Below are positions 1 through 7,337 of a DNA stretch of 64,000 nt, one piece after another (the stretch's first letter is position 1; each line of letters opens with the position of its first letter). The position numbers and the translations under genes are program-made. The notes below the pieces were generated by a model, which saw only the letters and a program-made list of their open reading frames with translations, did not search any database and was not told where the DNA came from. The DNA comes from Mesorhizobium qingshengii (GTDB taxonomy: Bacteria > Pseudomonadota > Alphaproteobacteria > Rhizobiales > Rhizobiaceae). The DNA is taken from contig NZ_FMXM01000028.1 in assembly GCF_900103325.1 (NCBI RefSeq), positions 1 through 64,000 of the forward strand. Reading direction: 5' to 3'.

Positions 1-501
1 CCCTTCTACCAGGTCGAGTTCGGCGCCGTCCGCATCTACCGCCTGCTGGCCGATGGCCGTCGCCAGATCAGCGCCTTTCACCTGGCCGGAGAAACATTCG
101 GCTTCGAGGCCGACAGCACGCATCATTTCTTCGCCGAGGCAATCAACGCCACCGGCATCCGCGTCTTCCGCTTCGCCACGGGGGCGGACATCTCCCGTCA
201 GTTGCTGCCGCTGGCGCTCAAAGGGCTGACCAGGGCGCAGGAACACCTGTTGGTCCTCGGCCGCCAGAATGCCATCGAACGCGTCGCCGCCTTCCTCCTC
301 GACATGGCCGAGCGGCAGGGCGGATTGCAGCCGATCGAGCTGCCGATGTCGCGCATGGACATCGGCGACTATCTCGGCCTCACCATCGAGACCGTGTCGC
401 GGGTGCTGACCCGGCTGAAGGACAAGGGCGTGATCCGCCTCACCAGCCTGCGCAGCATCGAAATCGTCAAGCACGACGCGCTGCAAGACATGAGCGAATG
501 A
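1..501 (+). CDS. Crp/Fnr-family transcriptional regulator, FixK/FnrN-like (5' end outside window)
   Basis: The reading frame is open from base 1, so the start lies upstream. The visible 166 residues hold the end of a cyclic-nucleotide-binding-like beta-roll (QVEFGAVRIYRLLADGRRQ, then HLAGETFGFEAD) and a C-terminal winged helix-turn-helix. The recognition-helix region (MDIGDYLGLTIETVSRVLTRL, split here as MDIGDYLGLT plus IETVSRVLTRL) is typical of FixK/FnrN/NnrR proteins, which control oxygen-, nitric-oxide- or denitrification-linked genes in rhizobia. The N-terminal Cys cluster that would separate the oxygen-sensing FnrN from the Cys-less FixK is outside the window, so the subtype is unresolved. 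The next gene, a GNAT protein, starts 50 bp downstream. Confidence 0.85.
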   Translation, partial: PFYQVEFGAVRIYRLLADGRRQISAFHLAGETFGFEADSTHHFFAEAINATGIRVFRFATGADISRQLLPLALKGLTRAQEHLLVLGRQNAIERVAAFLLDMAERQGGLQPIELPMSRMDIGDYLGLTIETVSRVLTRLKDKGVIRLTSLRSIEIVKHDALQDMSE

Positions 502-550
502 CCAACGGGTAGCGTATTGCTTCCGAACAACCCAGGACTAGAGGCCGCAT

Positions 551-1072
551 ATGACCACGAATAGCGCAATTACCACACGTACCGGATTTCGCTTTGAGGT
601 GCGCCGTGCGCGGCCTGAAGACGAACCGACCCTGGCGGAATTCTTCACCCATGTGACGCCAGACGACCTGCGATTTCGCTTTCTCGGCGGAGTGAAAGAA
701 GTTTCGCACGAGCGGCTTGTGGCAATGACGCGGTCCGATGATGCACGAATACACAATTTTCTTGCGTTCTCGACCGACGGAATGCTGATCGCGGTCGGAA
801 CACTCGCGTGCGATGAGGCTCGTCGGCACGGAGAGGTCGCGATCTGCATCAGAGCGGATCGCAAGCATATGGGCGTCAGCTGGGAACTGCTCGCCTACAT
901 AGCGAGATATGCCGAAGGCTTGGGCCTCAATACAATCGAGTCGATCGAGAATCGCGAAAACCGTGCAGCTATCGAGCTTGAACGTGACATGGGGTTCACC
1001 GTCACGGCTTACCCCGACGATCCGACCCTAGTCCTGGTTCAACGCCAGCTGGGCAGCGGACTACCGAACTAA
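551..1072 (+). CDS. GNAT family N-acetyltransferase
   Basis: A 173-residue GNAT protein, probably an acetyl-CoA-dependent acyltransferase in the cytoplasm. Its sequence resembles the GNAT domain found at the C-terminus of Pat-type protein acetyltransferases: an opening that reads RRARPEDEPTLAEFF, a central beta4 region with a vestigial acetyl-CoA loop (RADRKHMGVSWELL), and the ENRENRAAIELERDMGF segment. The usual R/QxxGxG/A pyrophosphate loop is degenerate, so activity or substrate cannot be stated. The ATG at 551 is preceded by AGAGG. It lies 50 bp after the Crp/Fnr gene, close enough for co-transcription. Similar GNAT domains in proteobacteria act on metabolic enzymes, but that role is not shown here. 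Confidence 0.8.
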   Translation: MTTNSAITTRTGFRFEVRRARPEDEPTLAEFFTHVTPDDLRFRFLGGVKEVSHERLVAMTRSDDARIHNFLAFSTDGMLIAVGTLACDEARRHGEVAICIRADRKHMGVSWELLAYIARYAEGLGLNTIESIENRENRAAIELERDMGFTVTAYPDDPTLVLVQRQLGSGLPN

Positions 1073-1327
1073 CTGCCACAGCTTGCCAGTTTTCAGAGAC
1101 TCGGAAATGGAGTTTGCTGCCCACGGCCTTTCCTCCTCCGTGGGATCGACGCTGGATCCGGCAGCCTCATGTCATGCTTGGAATGCAGGCGGACGCTGCT
1201 GAGCAAGTTGACGTGGCGATCCGGAGCGCGGTAAAGGCGAAGGCGGAAACGCCCTTTCGGTAGCAAAATGGTAGCAGCGGCCACCCTCGGCTCCTGTCGA
1301 GCCAGAAAACCTAACGAAATCAGGCAC

Positions 1328-1417
1328 GGAGGAATGGCCGAGCGGTTTAAGGCACCGGTCTTGAAAACCGGCGTGGGTGCAAGCTCACCGTGGGTTCGAA
1401 TCCCACTTCCTCCGCCA
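1328..1417 (+). tRNA. tRNA-Ser (anticodon UGA)
   Basis: A 90-nt gene with a complete cloverleaf including the long variable arm expected of a class II serine tRNA. The acceptor stem pairs GGAGGAA (1328-1334) with TTCCTCC, followed by the discriminator G and an encoded CCA (1415-1417). The anticodon stem CCGGT/ACCGG encloses CTTGAAA, giving anticodon TGA at 1362-1364. The T-loop reads GGTTCGAATCC. The 3' end borders a gene-poor segment (1418-3751) that may be accessory DNA. Confidence 0.97.
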
Positions 1418-1784
1418 TTGGTCATTGATTTAACTGAACAATCTTCTGTTTTGTTGGACGTGCGTACACAATTGCGCACAGTTGAGGACGGAAGAGAATG
1501 CCAAAGGTTTCCCATATCTACTATGCCTTGAACAGGGGCGCTGGTCGTTGAGAGGTTTGAACATCGCAGCGGCGTCGGCCATTCTTTGTTGTGGATCAGT
1601 TCCGATGGGAAGCCGATCTATTTCCCGCTAAAACGTGGGGACGGTCCGGCGTGATCTCCTCGATCCGCGCCTTAGCTCGTCAGGAACCATCGCCTGTTCA
1701 AGCGCTTCGGCCACCCCTTGGCCGCTGTGGTCCGGATCGTCCGCCAATGCGGCTTGTTGAAACGGTCGTTGCCGGCTTCTCCGG
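1418..1784. other. Gene-free stretch downstream of tRNA-Ser
   Basis: These 367 bases hold no convincing gene on either strand. The short frames here lack the GC3 bias of the neighbouring genes and match no family I recognise. A 17-codon frame opening MPKVSHIYYAL at about 1498 faintly recalls the start of some tyrosine integrases, but it stops at once. I looked for a second copy of the tRNA-Ser 3' end as an attachment site and did not see one. Confidence 0.5.
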
Positions 1785-2162
1785 TCATTCTGCGGGGTCG
1801 CTGCTGTTCAGGCTACACATACGGATCAACCAGCCTCCGCCGACCTGACGCTGAAAGACGCTGAGCGAAGTTCCGTTTCCGGTCGCCGCGCCTTCCGAAT
1901 AGGCCGCGAGAGACCAGGCTAGGTCACCGGACCCTCCTGCCTGCGTTATGACCAGAGTTTTGTCGGGAGTGGCGTGTTGGGTCCAGATGCCGTGCAGTGC
2001 CTCTATCGCCGCGCGGCCGCGAGCCGGCGGCGCATAGGGAGAATGCAATTCTGCGTCAGATGTAAATATGGCCGCGCAACCGACAGCGTCCCCGGTCCGA
2101 TAGGCCGCAATGTAGATGTTCCAAATTCCCTGTAATTCATCGCGGATCGACACAATCCCCAC
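1785..2162 (-). CDS. SnoaL-like / nuclear transport factor 2-like protein
   Basis: A 125-residue protein of the NTF2-like (SnoaL/DUF4440) fold, a cone-shaped alpha+beta barrel used by small isomerases, hydrolases and orphan stress proteins. Diagnostic features are the N-terminal helix (IRDELQGIWNIYIAAYRTGD), the segment CAAIFTSDAELHSPYAPPARG in which Asp and polar residues line the pocket, the helix after GRAAIEAL, and a C-terminal strand pair ending GGGWLIRMCSLNSSD. The family shares a fold, not a reaction, so no substrate is proposed. The gene stands alone in the AT-richer stretch after tRNA-Ser. An inverted pair TTGCAT/ATGCAA lies about 20 bp upstream of the start (2183-2216) and could be an operator, but this is weak. 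Confidence 0.7.
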   Translation of the reverse strand: MGIVSIRDELQGIWNIYIAAYRTGDAVGCAAIFTSDAELHSPYAPPARGRAAIEALHGIWTQHATPDKTLVITQAGGSGDLAWSLAAYSEGAATGNGTSLSVFQRQVGGGWLIRMCSLNSSDPAE

Positions 2163-2401
2163 TCCCTGGCCAGCTCCTTAATTTGCATGCTTCGAATATT
2201 AGCATGAATGTATGCAATCGCGAGTGGGTCACCGCCCCGCCGCGAAGCACCAATAATTTGGGGGCTAATATTCTGTCAGGCCGTTTCTTCATGGCGGGCA
2301 GGAAGTTGCGAGCCATAGCATTGCCCTTTCGGCCAATGAATGGCTAACGTCACGCCGCGAGCGAGCAGACGGGCCGCTGCAGAAGTGTAGTTGGGGGTGC
2401 A

Positions 2402-3028
2402 ATGTCGAAGTTGTCTATGTGGTGGCGCAACAGACGCCATCCAATTCCGAAGAGTGCCACAATCGGGCGCTGGACTTACGGTATTGACGACGGTCAAAAA
2501 ATTGCCGGATGCGGTCCAGAGTCACCGCTTGAGATCGGTTCCTTTTGCTCAATCGCTGCGGAGGTCGTGCTCTTGTGCAGCGGCAACCACCCAACGGACT
2601 GCGCGACGACGTCCTATGTCCACTCGAATATGATGGGAAAGGCCTCGCCTTGGGACCGCCCCGGAAAGGGCGGAATCAAGGTCGGTAATGATGTATGGAT
2701 CGGCAGAAGAACCCTTATCCTGCCTGGAGTGAACGTCGGCCACGGTGGCGTTGTGGGAGCGCAAGCCACGGTTACGAAGGACGTGCCACCCTACGCCATT
2801 GTCGGCGGCAACCCGGGCAAGATCATCCGGCTACGCTTCTCCGAAGAAATCATCGGTAAAATGCTGGTTATTCGCTGGTGGGACTGGGACGACGAAAAGA
2901 TCAAGCAGGAGGCCGATTTCTTGACAGGTCCGATCGATGCTTTCGTGGCTCGGCATTTCACGCCACAGACCATCCGGGCACTTCACGGCACAGCTCGTGA
3001 GGTCGAGGCGCGAAAAGCTCTCGCATAG
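2402..3028 (+). CDS. CatB/Vat-type hexapeptide-repeat acetyltransferase
   Basis: A 208-residue protein of the xenobiotic acetyltransferase (XAT) family, trimeric left-handed beta-helix enzymes that move an acetyl group from acetyl-CoA to a hydroxyl. It carries the imperfect hexapeptide repeats (IGSFCSIAAEVVL, KVGNDVWIGRRTLIL, VGHGGVVGAQATVTKDV), the catalytic-His loop CSGNHPTD, and the family C-terminal motif PPYAIVGGNPGKIIRLRF followed by the WWDWDDEKI helix. Members include chloramphenicol and streptogramin acetyltransferases, but many chromosomal copies act on sugars or unknown substrates, so resistance should not be assumed. It is the best-preserved gene of the segment after tRNA-Ser. Its 3' end meets the remnant of a minus-strand gene. 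Confidence 0.85.
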   Translation: MSKLSMWWRNRRHPIPKSATIGRWTYGIDDGQKIAGCGPESPLEIGSFCSIAAEVVLLCSGNHPTDCATTSYVHSNMMGKASPWDRPGKGGIKVGNDVWIGRRTLILPGVNVGHGGVVGAQATVTKDVPPYAIVGGNPGKIIRLRFSEEIIGKMLVIRWWDWDDEKIKQEADFLTGPIDAFVARHFTPQTIRALHGTAREVEARKALA

Positions 3029-3330
3029 CGTCGCTCGAAAGTCAGCTTCCAGCGCCTGTTCCTGTTCCGGTCCCGCTGCTGGCCTTCGTAATCGGGAATG
3101 ATCGTGAAGAACACCGGCCGTCGGTGGCGGCCGCAGCTTGCAGCTCAAGCAGTCAAAGATCCCCAGCAGATCCTGTGCGTCGAGCCATGGTCGACGCCGA
3201 GCCTGTCGATGAGCGCCTGGAGCTTGGTCAATTTGCAGCACATCGGATGCCCGCAATTGACGTACATCGTCTCACGGGCGGCCAGGGTGCCGACGAGGGT
3301 ATTTTTGAGGTTTGGCGATCTCCATTGAAG
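3010..3330 (-). pseudogene. Frameshifted remnant of a small Cys-containing (zinc-ribbon-like) protein gene
   Basis: Reading the minus strand, three consecutive frames together give one plausible small protein. Frame one reads TLAARETMYVNCGHPMCCKL, followed by TKLQALIDRLGVDHGSTH. After a shift near 3170 the text continues DLLGIFDCLSCKL. After another near 3120 it continues RPVFFTIIPDYEGQQRDR and then NRNRRWKLTFE. The pattern CxxxxxC followed by CxxC with the phrase RLG.DHG is, from memory, that of a short hypothetical protein common in rhizobia, possibly metal-binding. No single open frame covers it, so the gene appears inactivated. It is antisense to, and slightly overlaps, the 3' end of the acetyltransferase gene. 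Confidence 0.55.
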
Positions 3331-3476
3331 GGTCGCCGTAACGAGGAACCTATTCCTGAAATCGAGCTGGCCGGTAAGTGAACAATCAGGGGATACCGTC
3401 GAACGCACAGGGCCGACTCCTTGCATTTTAGCCAACTTGAATGTGAGAAGGGTCATGGAATTCCGAGCGGGGGCTC

Positions 3477-3551
3477 ATGACCACAGACCTATTTCTCGCC
3501 GCTGTCGCGGCGTTCTCGATTCTCGTCCCGCTCTACTTCATCCTGAGGTGA
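3477..3551 (+). CDS. Possible 24-residue hydrophobic membrane peptide
   Basis: A 25-codon frame starts with ATG at 3477 behind a G-rich stretch (GCGGGGGC) and ends at TGA 3549-3551. It encodes MTTDLFLAAVAAF followed by SILVPLYFILR, essentially one transmembrane helix with a short polar N-terminus and a terminal Arg. Codon third positions are mostly G or C. It is too short for a statistical call and matches no named peptide I can recall. It may be chance. The flanks (3331-3476 and 3552-3751) show no other gene. Confidence 0.25.
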   Translation: MTTDLFLAAVAAFSILVPLYFILR

Positions 3552-3751
3552 TGCGTCAGGCCCTCTCCGAGCCTCACCAGAGCGCGTTTCTGCTCCTTGC
3601 AAAGGCCCGAAAGTATAACCCATCTAACTGGAATGAACTGTGATCCATCTTTCGGGAAGGCCAGATGTTTCCAGATGGCGATCCAGCGGGCGCACGCTAA
3701 GCCCTGCACGGACGGAAGGCTTTATCGCCCGAATCGGCTAAGCCTTGAGGG

Positions 3752-4450
3752 ATGAACGAGACCTCACTTTATGCACCGGTGAAGCGGTTCCTCGAAAGCC
3801 TCGACTTCGTCGTGAAAGGCGAGATCGGCGGCTGCGACATTGTTGCGTTGCGCGAGGGCGAGCCGCCGGTCGTCGTCATCTGCGAACTGAAGCTGCAGTT
3901 CAATCTCGAACTGGTGCTGCAAGGCGTCGATCGCGCGACGGTCTGCGACGAGGTGTGGCTGGCCGCGCGCATGTCGGTGCGGGGCAAGGGACGCGAAGGC
4001 GATGCCAGGTTTCGCAATCTCTGCCGCAGGCTTGGCTTCGGCCTGCTTGGCGTGACCACGAATGATCGGGTCGAGGTGCTTCTCAGCCCGATCGCGCTGT
4101 CGCCGCGCAAGAATGCGCGACGGCGCTCTCGGCTGATCGACGAACATCAGCGCCGCCGCGGCGATCCCGTTGCGGGAGGCGGGTCGCGCAATCCGATCAT
4201 GACGGCGTACCGGCAAAGCGCCCTCGCCTGTGCCGCCGCAATGGCCGACGGACCCAAGCGTCCGCGTGATCTGAAGGTGCTGACGCCGATCGCGCCCAAG
4301 ATCCTGCTGCACAATGTCTATGGCTGGTTCGCGCGCGTCGACCGTGGTCTCTATGACCTTACCGACGCCGGCCGCGCTTCGCTGGTTCGTTGGCCGCAAT
4401 TGCCTGACGCAGCAGAGCAGACGACAGATTTGAACGTGTCGGACGGGTGA
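3752..4450 (+). CDS. DUF2161 family protein (PD-(D/E)XK-type phosphodiesterase fold)
   Basis: A 232-residue protein of the DUF2161 family, described in databases as a PD-(D/E)XK nuclease-fold phosphodiesterase. The N-terminal half shows the core: LYAPVKRFLESLDFVVKGEI, then CDIVALREGEPP, then VVVICELKLQFN, in which the Asp and the ExK (ELK) correspond to the metal-binding D...(D/E)xK signature. The C-terminal third (RPRDLKVLTPIAPKILLHNVYGWFARVDRGLYDLT) resembles a winged-helix segment. No biochemical role is established for the family. The gene stands alone; the only weak feature upstream is the possible small peptide. Confidence 0.8.
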   Translation: MNETSLYAPVKRFLESLDFVVKGEIGGCDIVALREGEPPVVVICELKLQFNLELVLQGVDRATVCDEVWLAARMSVRGKGREGDARFRNLCRRLGFGLLGVTTNDRVEVLLSPIALSPRKNARRRSRLIDEHQRRRGDPVAGGGSRNPIMTAYRQSALACAAAMADGPKRPRDLKVLTPIAPKILLHNVYGWFARVDRGLYDLTDAGRASLVRWPQLPDAAEQTTDLNVSDG

Positions 4451-4568
4451 AAAAGGGCGCATGTCCGGTCGGGCGGTCGCCGATCACATTTCGATCATCG
4501 ATTTCTGATCGGTGCGGAATGCCCCGTCATGTTGATTTTTCCGACAAAACATGCTGCTTGTCCCGCCC

Positions 4569-4958
4569 ATGAAGAAGCTCTGCATGACCGCCTTGGCGTC
4601 TGTGACGCTGAGTTTTCCGGCCAACGCAATGGACAGTGCATTGCGCGCCGGCCTGATGAAACTCGATCCGCAAACCCGCCTTGAACAACGTTGTGACGCT
4701 GAAGTGCTCGACCGGATCACTCACGACGATCGCAAATTCAAAGCGGATCGCGTCGTCGCCTACGCCTTCGCGACGCCCGAGATGGGCACGGATGCAATCA
4801 GGAGCCCGGGTGCCGCGTTTCGCAGCAAGGGGCAATGGTACCGGTTGAAGTTCAAGTGCCAGACGGGGCCGGACCATATGCAGGTTCTGCAACTCCGCTA
4901 CCGGATCGGTGATGAGATTCCGGAAACCGATTGGGCAAAGTACAATCTCTACGATTGA
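4569..4958 (+). CDS. DUF930 domain-containing secreted protein
   Basis: A 129-residue protein counted from the ATG at 4569; an upstream in-frame ATG at 4551 would add six residues. The first 20 residues form a Sec signal peptide (MKKLCMTALASVTLSFPANA). The rest matches DUF930, a domain almost confined to Hyphomicrobiales: LDPQTRLEQRCD, the DRVVAYAFA segment, GAAFRSKGQWYRLKFKC and the ending WAKYNLYD. Two cysteines (in EQRCD and KFKC) could form a disulfide in the periplasm. Function is unknown. It sits between two unrelated genes with no sign of an operon. Confidence 0.8.
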   Translation: MKKLCMTALASVTLSFPANAMDSALRAGLMKLDPQTRLEQRCDAEVLDRITHDDRKFKADRVVAYAFATPEMGTDAIRSPGAAFRSKGQWYRLKFKCQTGPDHMQVLQLRYRIGDEIPETDWAKYNLYD

Positions 4959-5145
4959 TTTGTTCTCGGCCGTGGCGGTTTTGCCCGGCTGTCGGAAAGT
5001 GCCGCAGATCATTTGATCCGGCCTCGGTGGAACGATGGTTTGGTGACGCCGCCATGGGCGAACCCTTGACGTCAAGGGATCACCAAGTTAGGGCCCGTCT
5101 GGATAATCGACGAACACTCGGCAAACAGGCAAGGGCTTCCGGTCG

Positions 5146-5805
5146 ATGGACATTTTCAGCGCTGCCAGCCTGACGGCCCTGCTCCAGGTCATCGCCATCG
5201 ACCTCGTGCTTGCTGGCGACAATGCGATCGTCATCGGCCTTGCTGCCGCGGGCTTGCCGGCCGAACAACGCAAGAAGGCCATCCTCATCGGCGTGCTGGC
5301 GGCAACGGTGCTGCGCATCGGTTTCGCCTCGGTGACCGTCAGGCTGCTGGCGATCGTCGGCCTGCTGCTGGCCGGCGGTATCTTGCTGCTGTGGGTCTGC
5401 TGGAAGATGTACCGCGAGCTGCGCACGTCGCATGCCGATGAGTTGGAAGCGACCGAGGCGCTGTCGAATTCCGATCTCGACAACGATAACGCGGTGGCCG
5501 GGAAGACGAAGCGCAAGACGCTCGGCCAGGCAGCATTGCAGATCGTCGTCGCCGACGTGTCGATGTCGCTCGACAACGTACTGGCGGTCGCGGGTGCCGC
5601 GCGCGATCATTTCCCGGTGCTGGTCATAGGCCTCGTGCTGTCGATCGCGCTGATGGGCCTGGCGGCCAGTTTCATGGCCAAGCTGCTGCACCGCCATCGC
5701 TGGATCGCTTATATCGGCCTGCTCATCATTCTCTATGTCGCGGTCGACATGGTCTATCGTGGGGCGATGGAAGTGTGGCCGCATGTCAGCAATGCGGTAA
5801 GCTGA
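5146..5805 (+). CDS. TerC family integral membrane protein (YjbE-like)
   Basis: A 219-residue polytopic membrane protein of the TerC/YjbE superfamily, linked in other bacteria to metal-ion (especially manganese) efflux or metallation of exported proteins, and to tellurite resistance. The two intramembrane acidic motifs are present: DLVLAGDNAIVIGLAA near residues 19-34 and VADVSMSLDNVLAVAGAA near 138-155, each followed by hydrophobic segments; about seven helices are visible. A charged cytoplasmic loop (HADELEATEALSNSDLDNDN) separates the halves. The ATG at 5146 follows AAGGG at a spacing of 10. No yybP-ykoY riboswitch, which often precedes such genes, is obvious in the 187 bp upstream. Confidence 0.85.
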   Translation: MDIFSAASLTALLQVIAIDLVLAGDNAIVIGLAAAGLPAEQRKKAILIGVLAATVLRIGFASVTVRLLAIVGLLLAGGILLLWVCWKMYRELRTSHADELEATEALSNSDLDNDNAVAGKTKRKTLGQAALQIVVADVSMSLDNVLAVAGAARDHFPVLVIGLVLSIALMGLAASFMAKLLHRHRWIAYIGLLIILYVAVDMVYRGAMEVWPHVSNAVS

Positions 5806-5950
5806 AGAAAGCCTGTCTCCGGATCGTTCGATCTGGCTTGAGGTTTCACGCTTGATCGCCACGCGTCTGGCCATCGGTGTCTTCAACCATACCAATGCCG
5901 CAATAAGTGTGGTACTGGCGCCGCAATCCTGAAAAGTCCGGAAACCCTAT

Positions 5951-7264
5951 ATGTCCGCTCCCCGCGTGAGTTTTGTCAGTCTTGGATGCCCGAAGGCCCT
6001 GGTGGATTCGGAGCGCATCATCACGCGCCTGCGCGCCGAAGGCTACGAGATCGCGCGCAAGCACGACGGCGCTGATCTCGTCGTCGTCAACACCTGCGGC
6101 TTTCTCGATTCCGCGCGTGACGAGTCGCTCAACGCCATCGGCTCCGCGCTTTCGGAAAACGGCAGGGTCATCGTCACCGGTTGCCTGGGCGCCGAGCCGG
6201 ACGTGATCCGCGAGAAGCACCCCAACGTTCTCGCCATCACCGGCCCGCAGGCCTATGAGAGCGTGATGGCCGCCGTGCATGAAGCGGCGCCACCTTCGCA
6301 TGATCCCTATGTCGACCTGTTGCCGCCGCAGGGCGTCAAGCTGACGCCGCGCCACTATGCCTATCTCAAGATTTCGGAAGGTTGCAACAACCGCTGCACC
6401 TTCTGCATCATCCCTGCGCTGCGTGGCGATCTTGTCTCGAGGCCGGCGGCCGATGTGCTGCGCGAAGCCGAGAAACTGGCCAAGGCAGGCGTCAAGGAAC
6501 TTCTGGTCATCTCGCAGGACACCAGCGCCTACGGCATCGACATCAAGTACCAGACCAGCATGTTTGGCGACCGCGAGGTCCGGGCGAAGTTCCTCGATCT
6601 GTCCGAGGAATTGGGCAAGCTCGGCATCTGGGTGCGCATGCATTATGTGTACCCCTACCCGCATGTCGCCGACATCATCCCGCTGATGGCCGAAGGCAAG
6701 ATCCTTCCCTACCTCGACATCCCGTTCCAGCACGCCTCGCCGCAGGTGCTGAAGAACATGCGCCGGCCCGCCCATGGCGAGAAGACGCTCGAGCGCATTC
6801 GCGGCTGGCGTGAGGTGTGCCCGGATCTTGCCATCCGCTCGACCTTCATCGTCGGCTTCCCCGGCGAAACGGACGAAGATTTCGAGATGCTGCTCGACTG
6901 GCTGGACGAAGCCAGGATCGACCGTGCCGGCTGCTTCAAATACGAGCCGGTCCGGGGCGCCCGCTCCAACGACCTGGGCCTCGACCAGGTTCCGCAGGAG
7001 ATCAAGGAAGCGCGCTGGCACCGCTTCATGCAACGCCAGCAGAAGATTTCGGCGACGCAGTTGGCCAAGAAGGTCGGCAAGCGCCTGCCGGTGCTGATCG
7101 ACGAGGCGCACGGCACCTCGGCAAAAGGCCGCACCAAATACGACGCGCCTGAGATCGACGGCTCGGTTCACATCCAGTCGCGCCGTCCGCTGCGCCAAGG
7201 CGACATCGTCACCGTCAAGATCGATCGCGCCGATGCCTACGACCTCTACGGGTCGGCGGTCTGA
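5951..7264 (+). CDS. rimO: Ribosomal protein S12 methylthiotransferase RimO
   Basis: A 437-residue radical-SAM enzyme that adds a methylthio group to a conserved aspartate of ribosomal protein S12. All three parts are present: the N-terminal MTTase domain with its cysteines (SLGCPKALVDSE, VVNTCGFLD, VTGCLGAEPD), the radical-SAM core with the CxxxCxxC cluster motif in SEGCNNRCTFCIIPALRG, and a C-terminal TRAM domain. The phrases YPYPHVADIIPLM and YLDIPFQHASPQVLKNM are RimO-type and distinguish it from MiaB. The length matches the family. It is the last plus-strand gene before the convergent BMP operon, and a hairpin terminator at 7296-7313 separates them. Confidence 0.95.
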   Translation: MSAPRVSFVSLGCPKALVDSERIITRLRAEGYEIARKHDGADLVVVNTCGFLDSARDESLNAIGSALSENGRVIVTGCLGAEPDVIREKHPNVLAITGPQAYESVMAAVHEAAPPSHDPYVDLLPPQGVKLTPRHYAYLKISEGCNNRCTFCIIPALRGDLVSRPAADVLREAEKLAKAGVKELLVISQDTSAYGIDIKYQTSMFGDREVRAKFLDLSEELGKLGIWVRMHYVYPYPHVADIIPLMAEGKILPYLDIPFQHASPQVLKNMRRPAHGEKTLERIRGWREVCPDLAIRSTFIVGFPGETDEDFEMLLDWLDEARIDRAGCFKYEPVRGARSNDLGLDQVPQEIKEARWHRFMQRQQKISATQLAKKVGKRLPVLIDEAHGTSAKGRTKYDAPEIDGSVHIQSRRPLRQGDIVTVKIDRADAYDLYGSAV

Positions 7265-7290
7265 TTTCATTCCGTTCACGCAAGCAAATG

Positions 7291-7313
7291 AAAAAGGGCG
7301 CCTCGCGGCGCCC
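7291..7313 (-). terminator. Rho-independent terminator of the BMP transporter operon
   Basis: GGGCGCC (7296-7302) pairs with GGCGCCC (7307-7313) around a TCGC loop. On the minus strand the hairpin is followed by TTTTT (7295-7291), a standard terminator 24 bp after the BMP stop codon. On the plus strand it is followed only by TCTTCATTTC, so it may also weakly terminate rimO. Confidence 0.8.
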
Positions 7314-7337
7314 TCTTCATTTCGACATCCGTGCGGC

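Noticed and set aside
1093..1515. A 140-codon minus-strand frame across tRNA-Ser
   Set aside because: It is the antisense shadow of the tRNA gene, a well-known source of false proteins containing a GGGSGIRTHG-like phrase.
4959..5145. Manganese (yybP-ykoY) riboswitch upstream of the TerC gene
   Set aside because: The characteristic conserved loops were not recognised.
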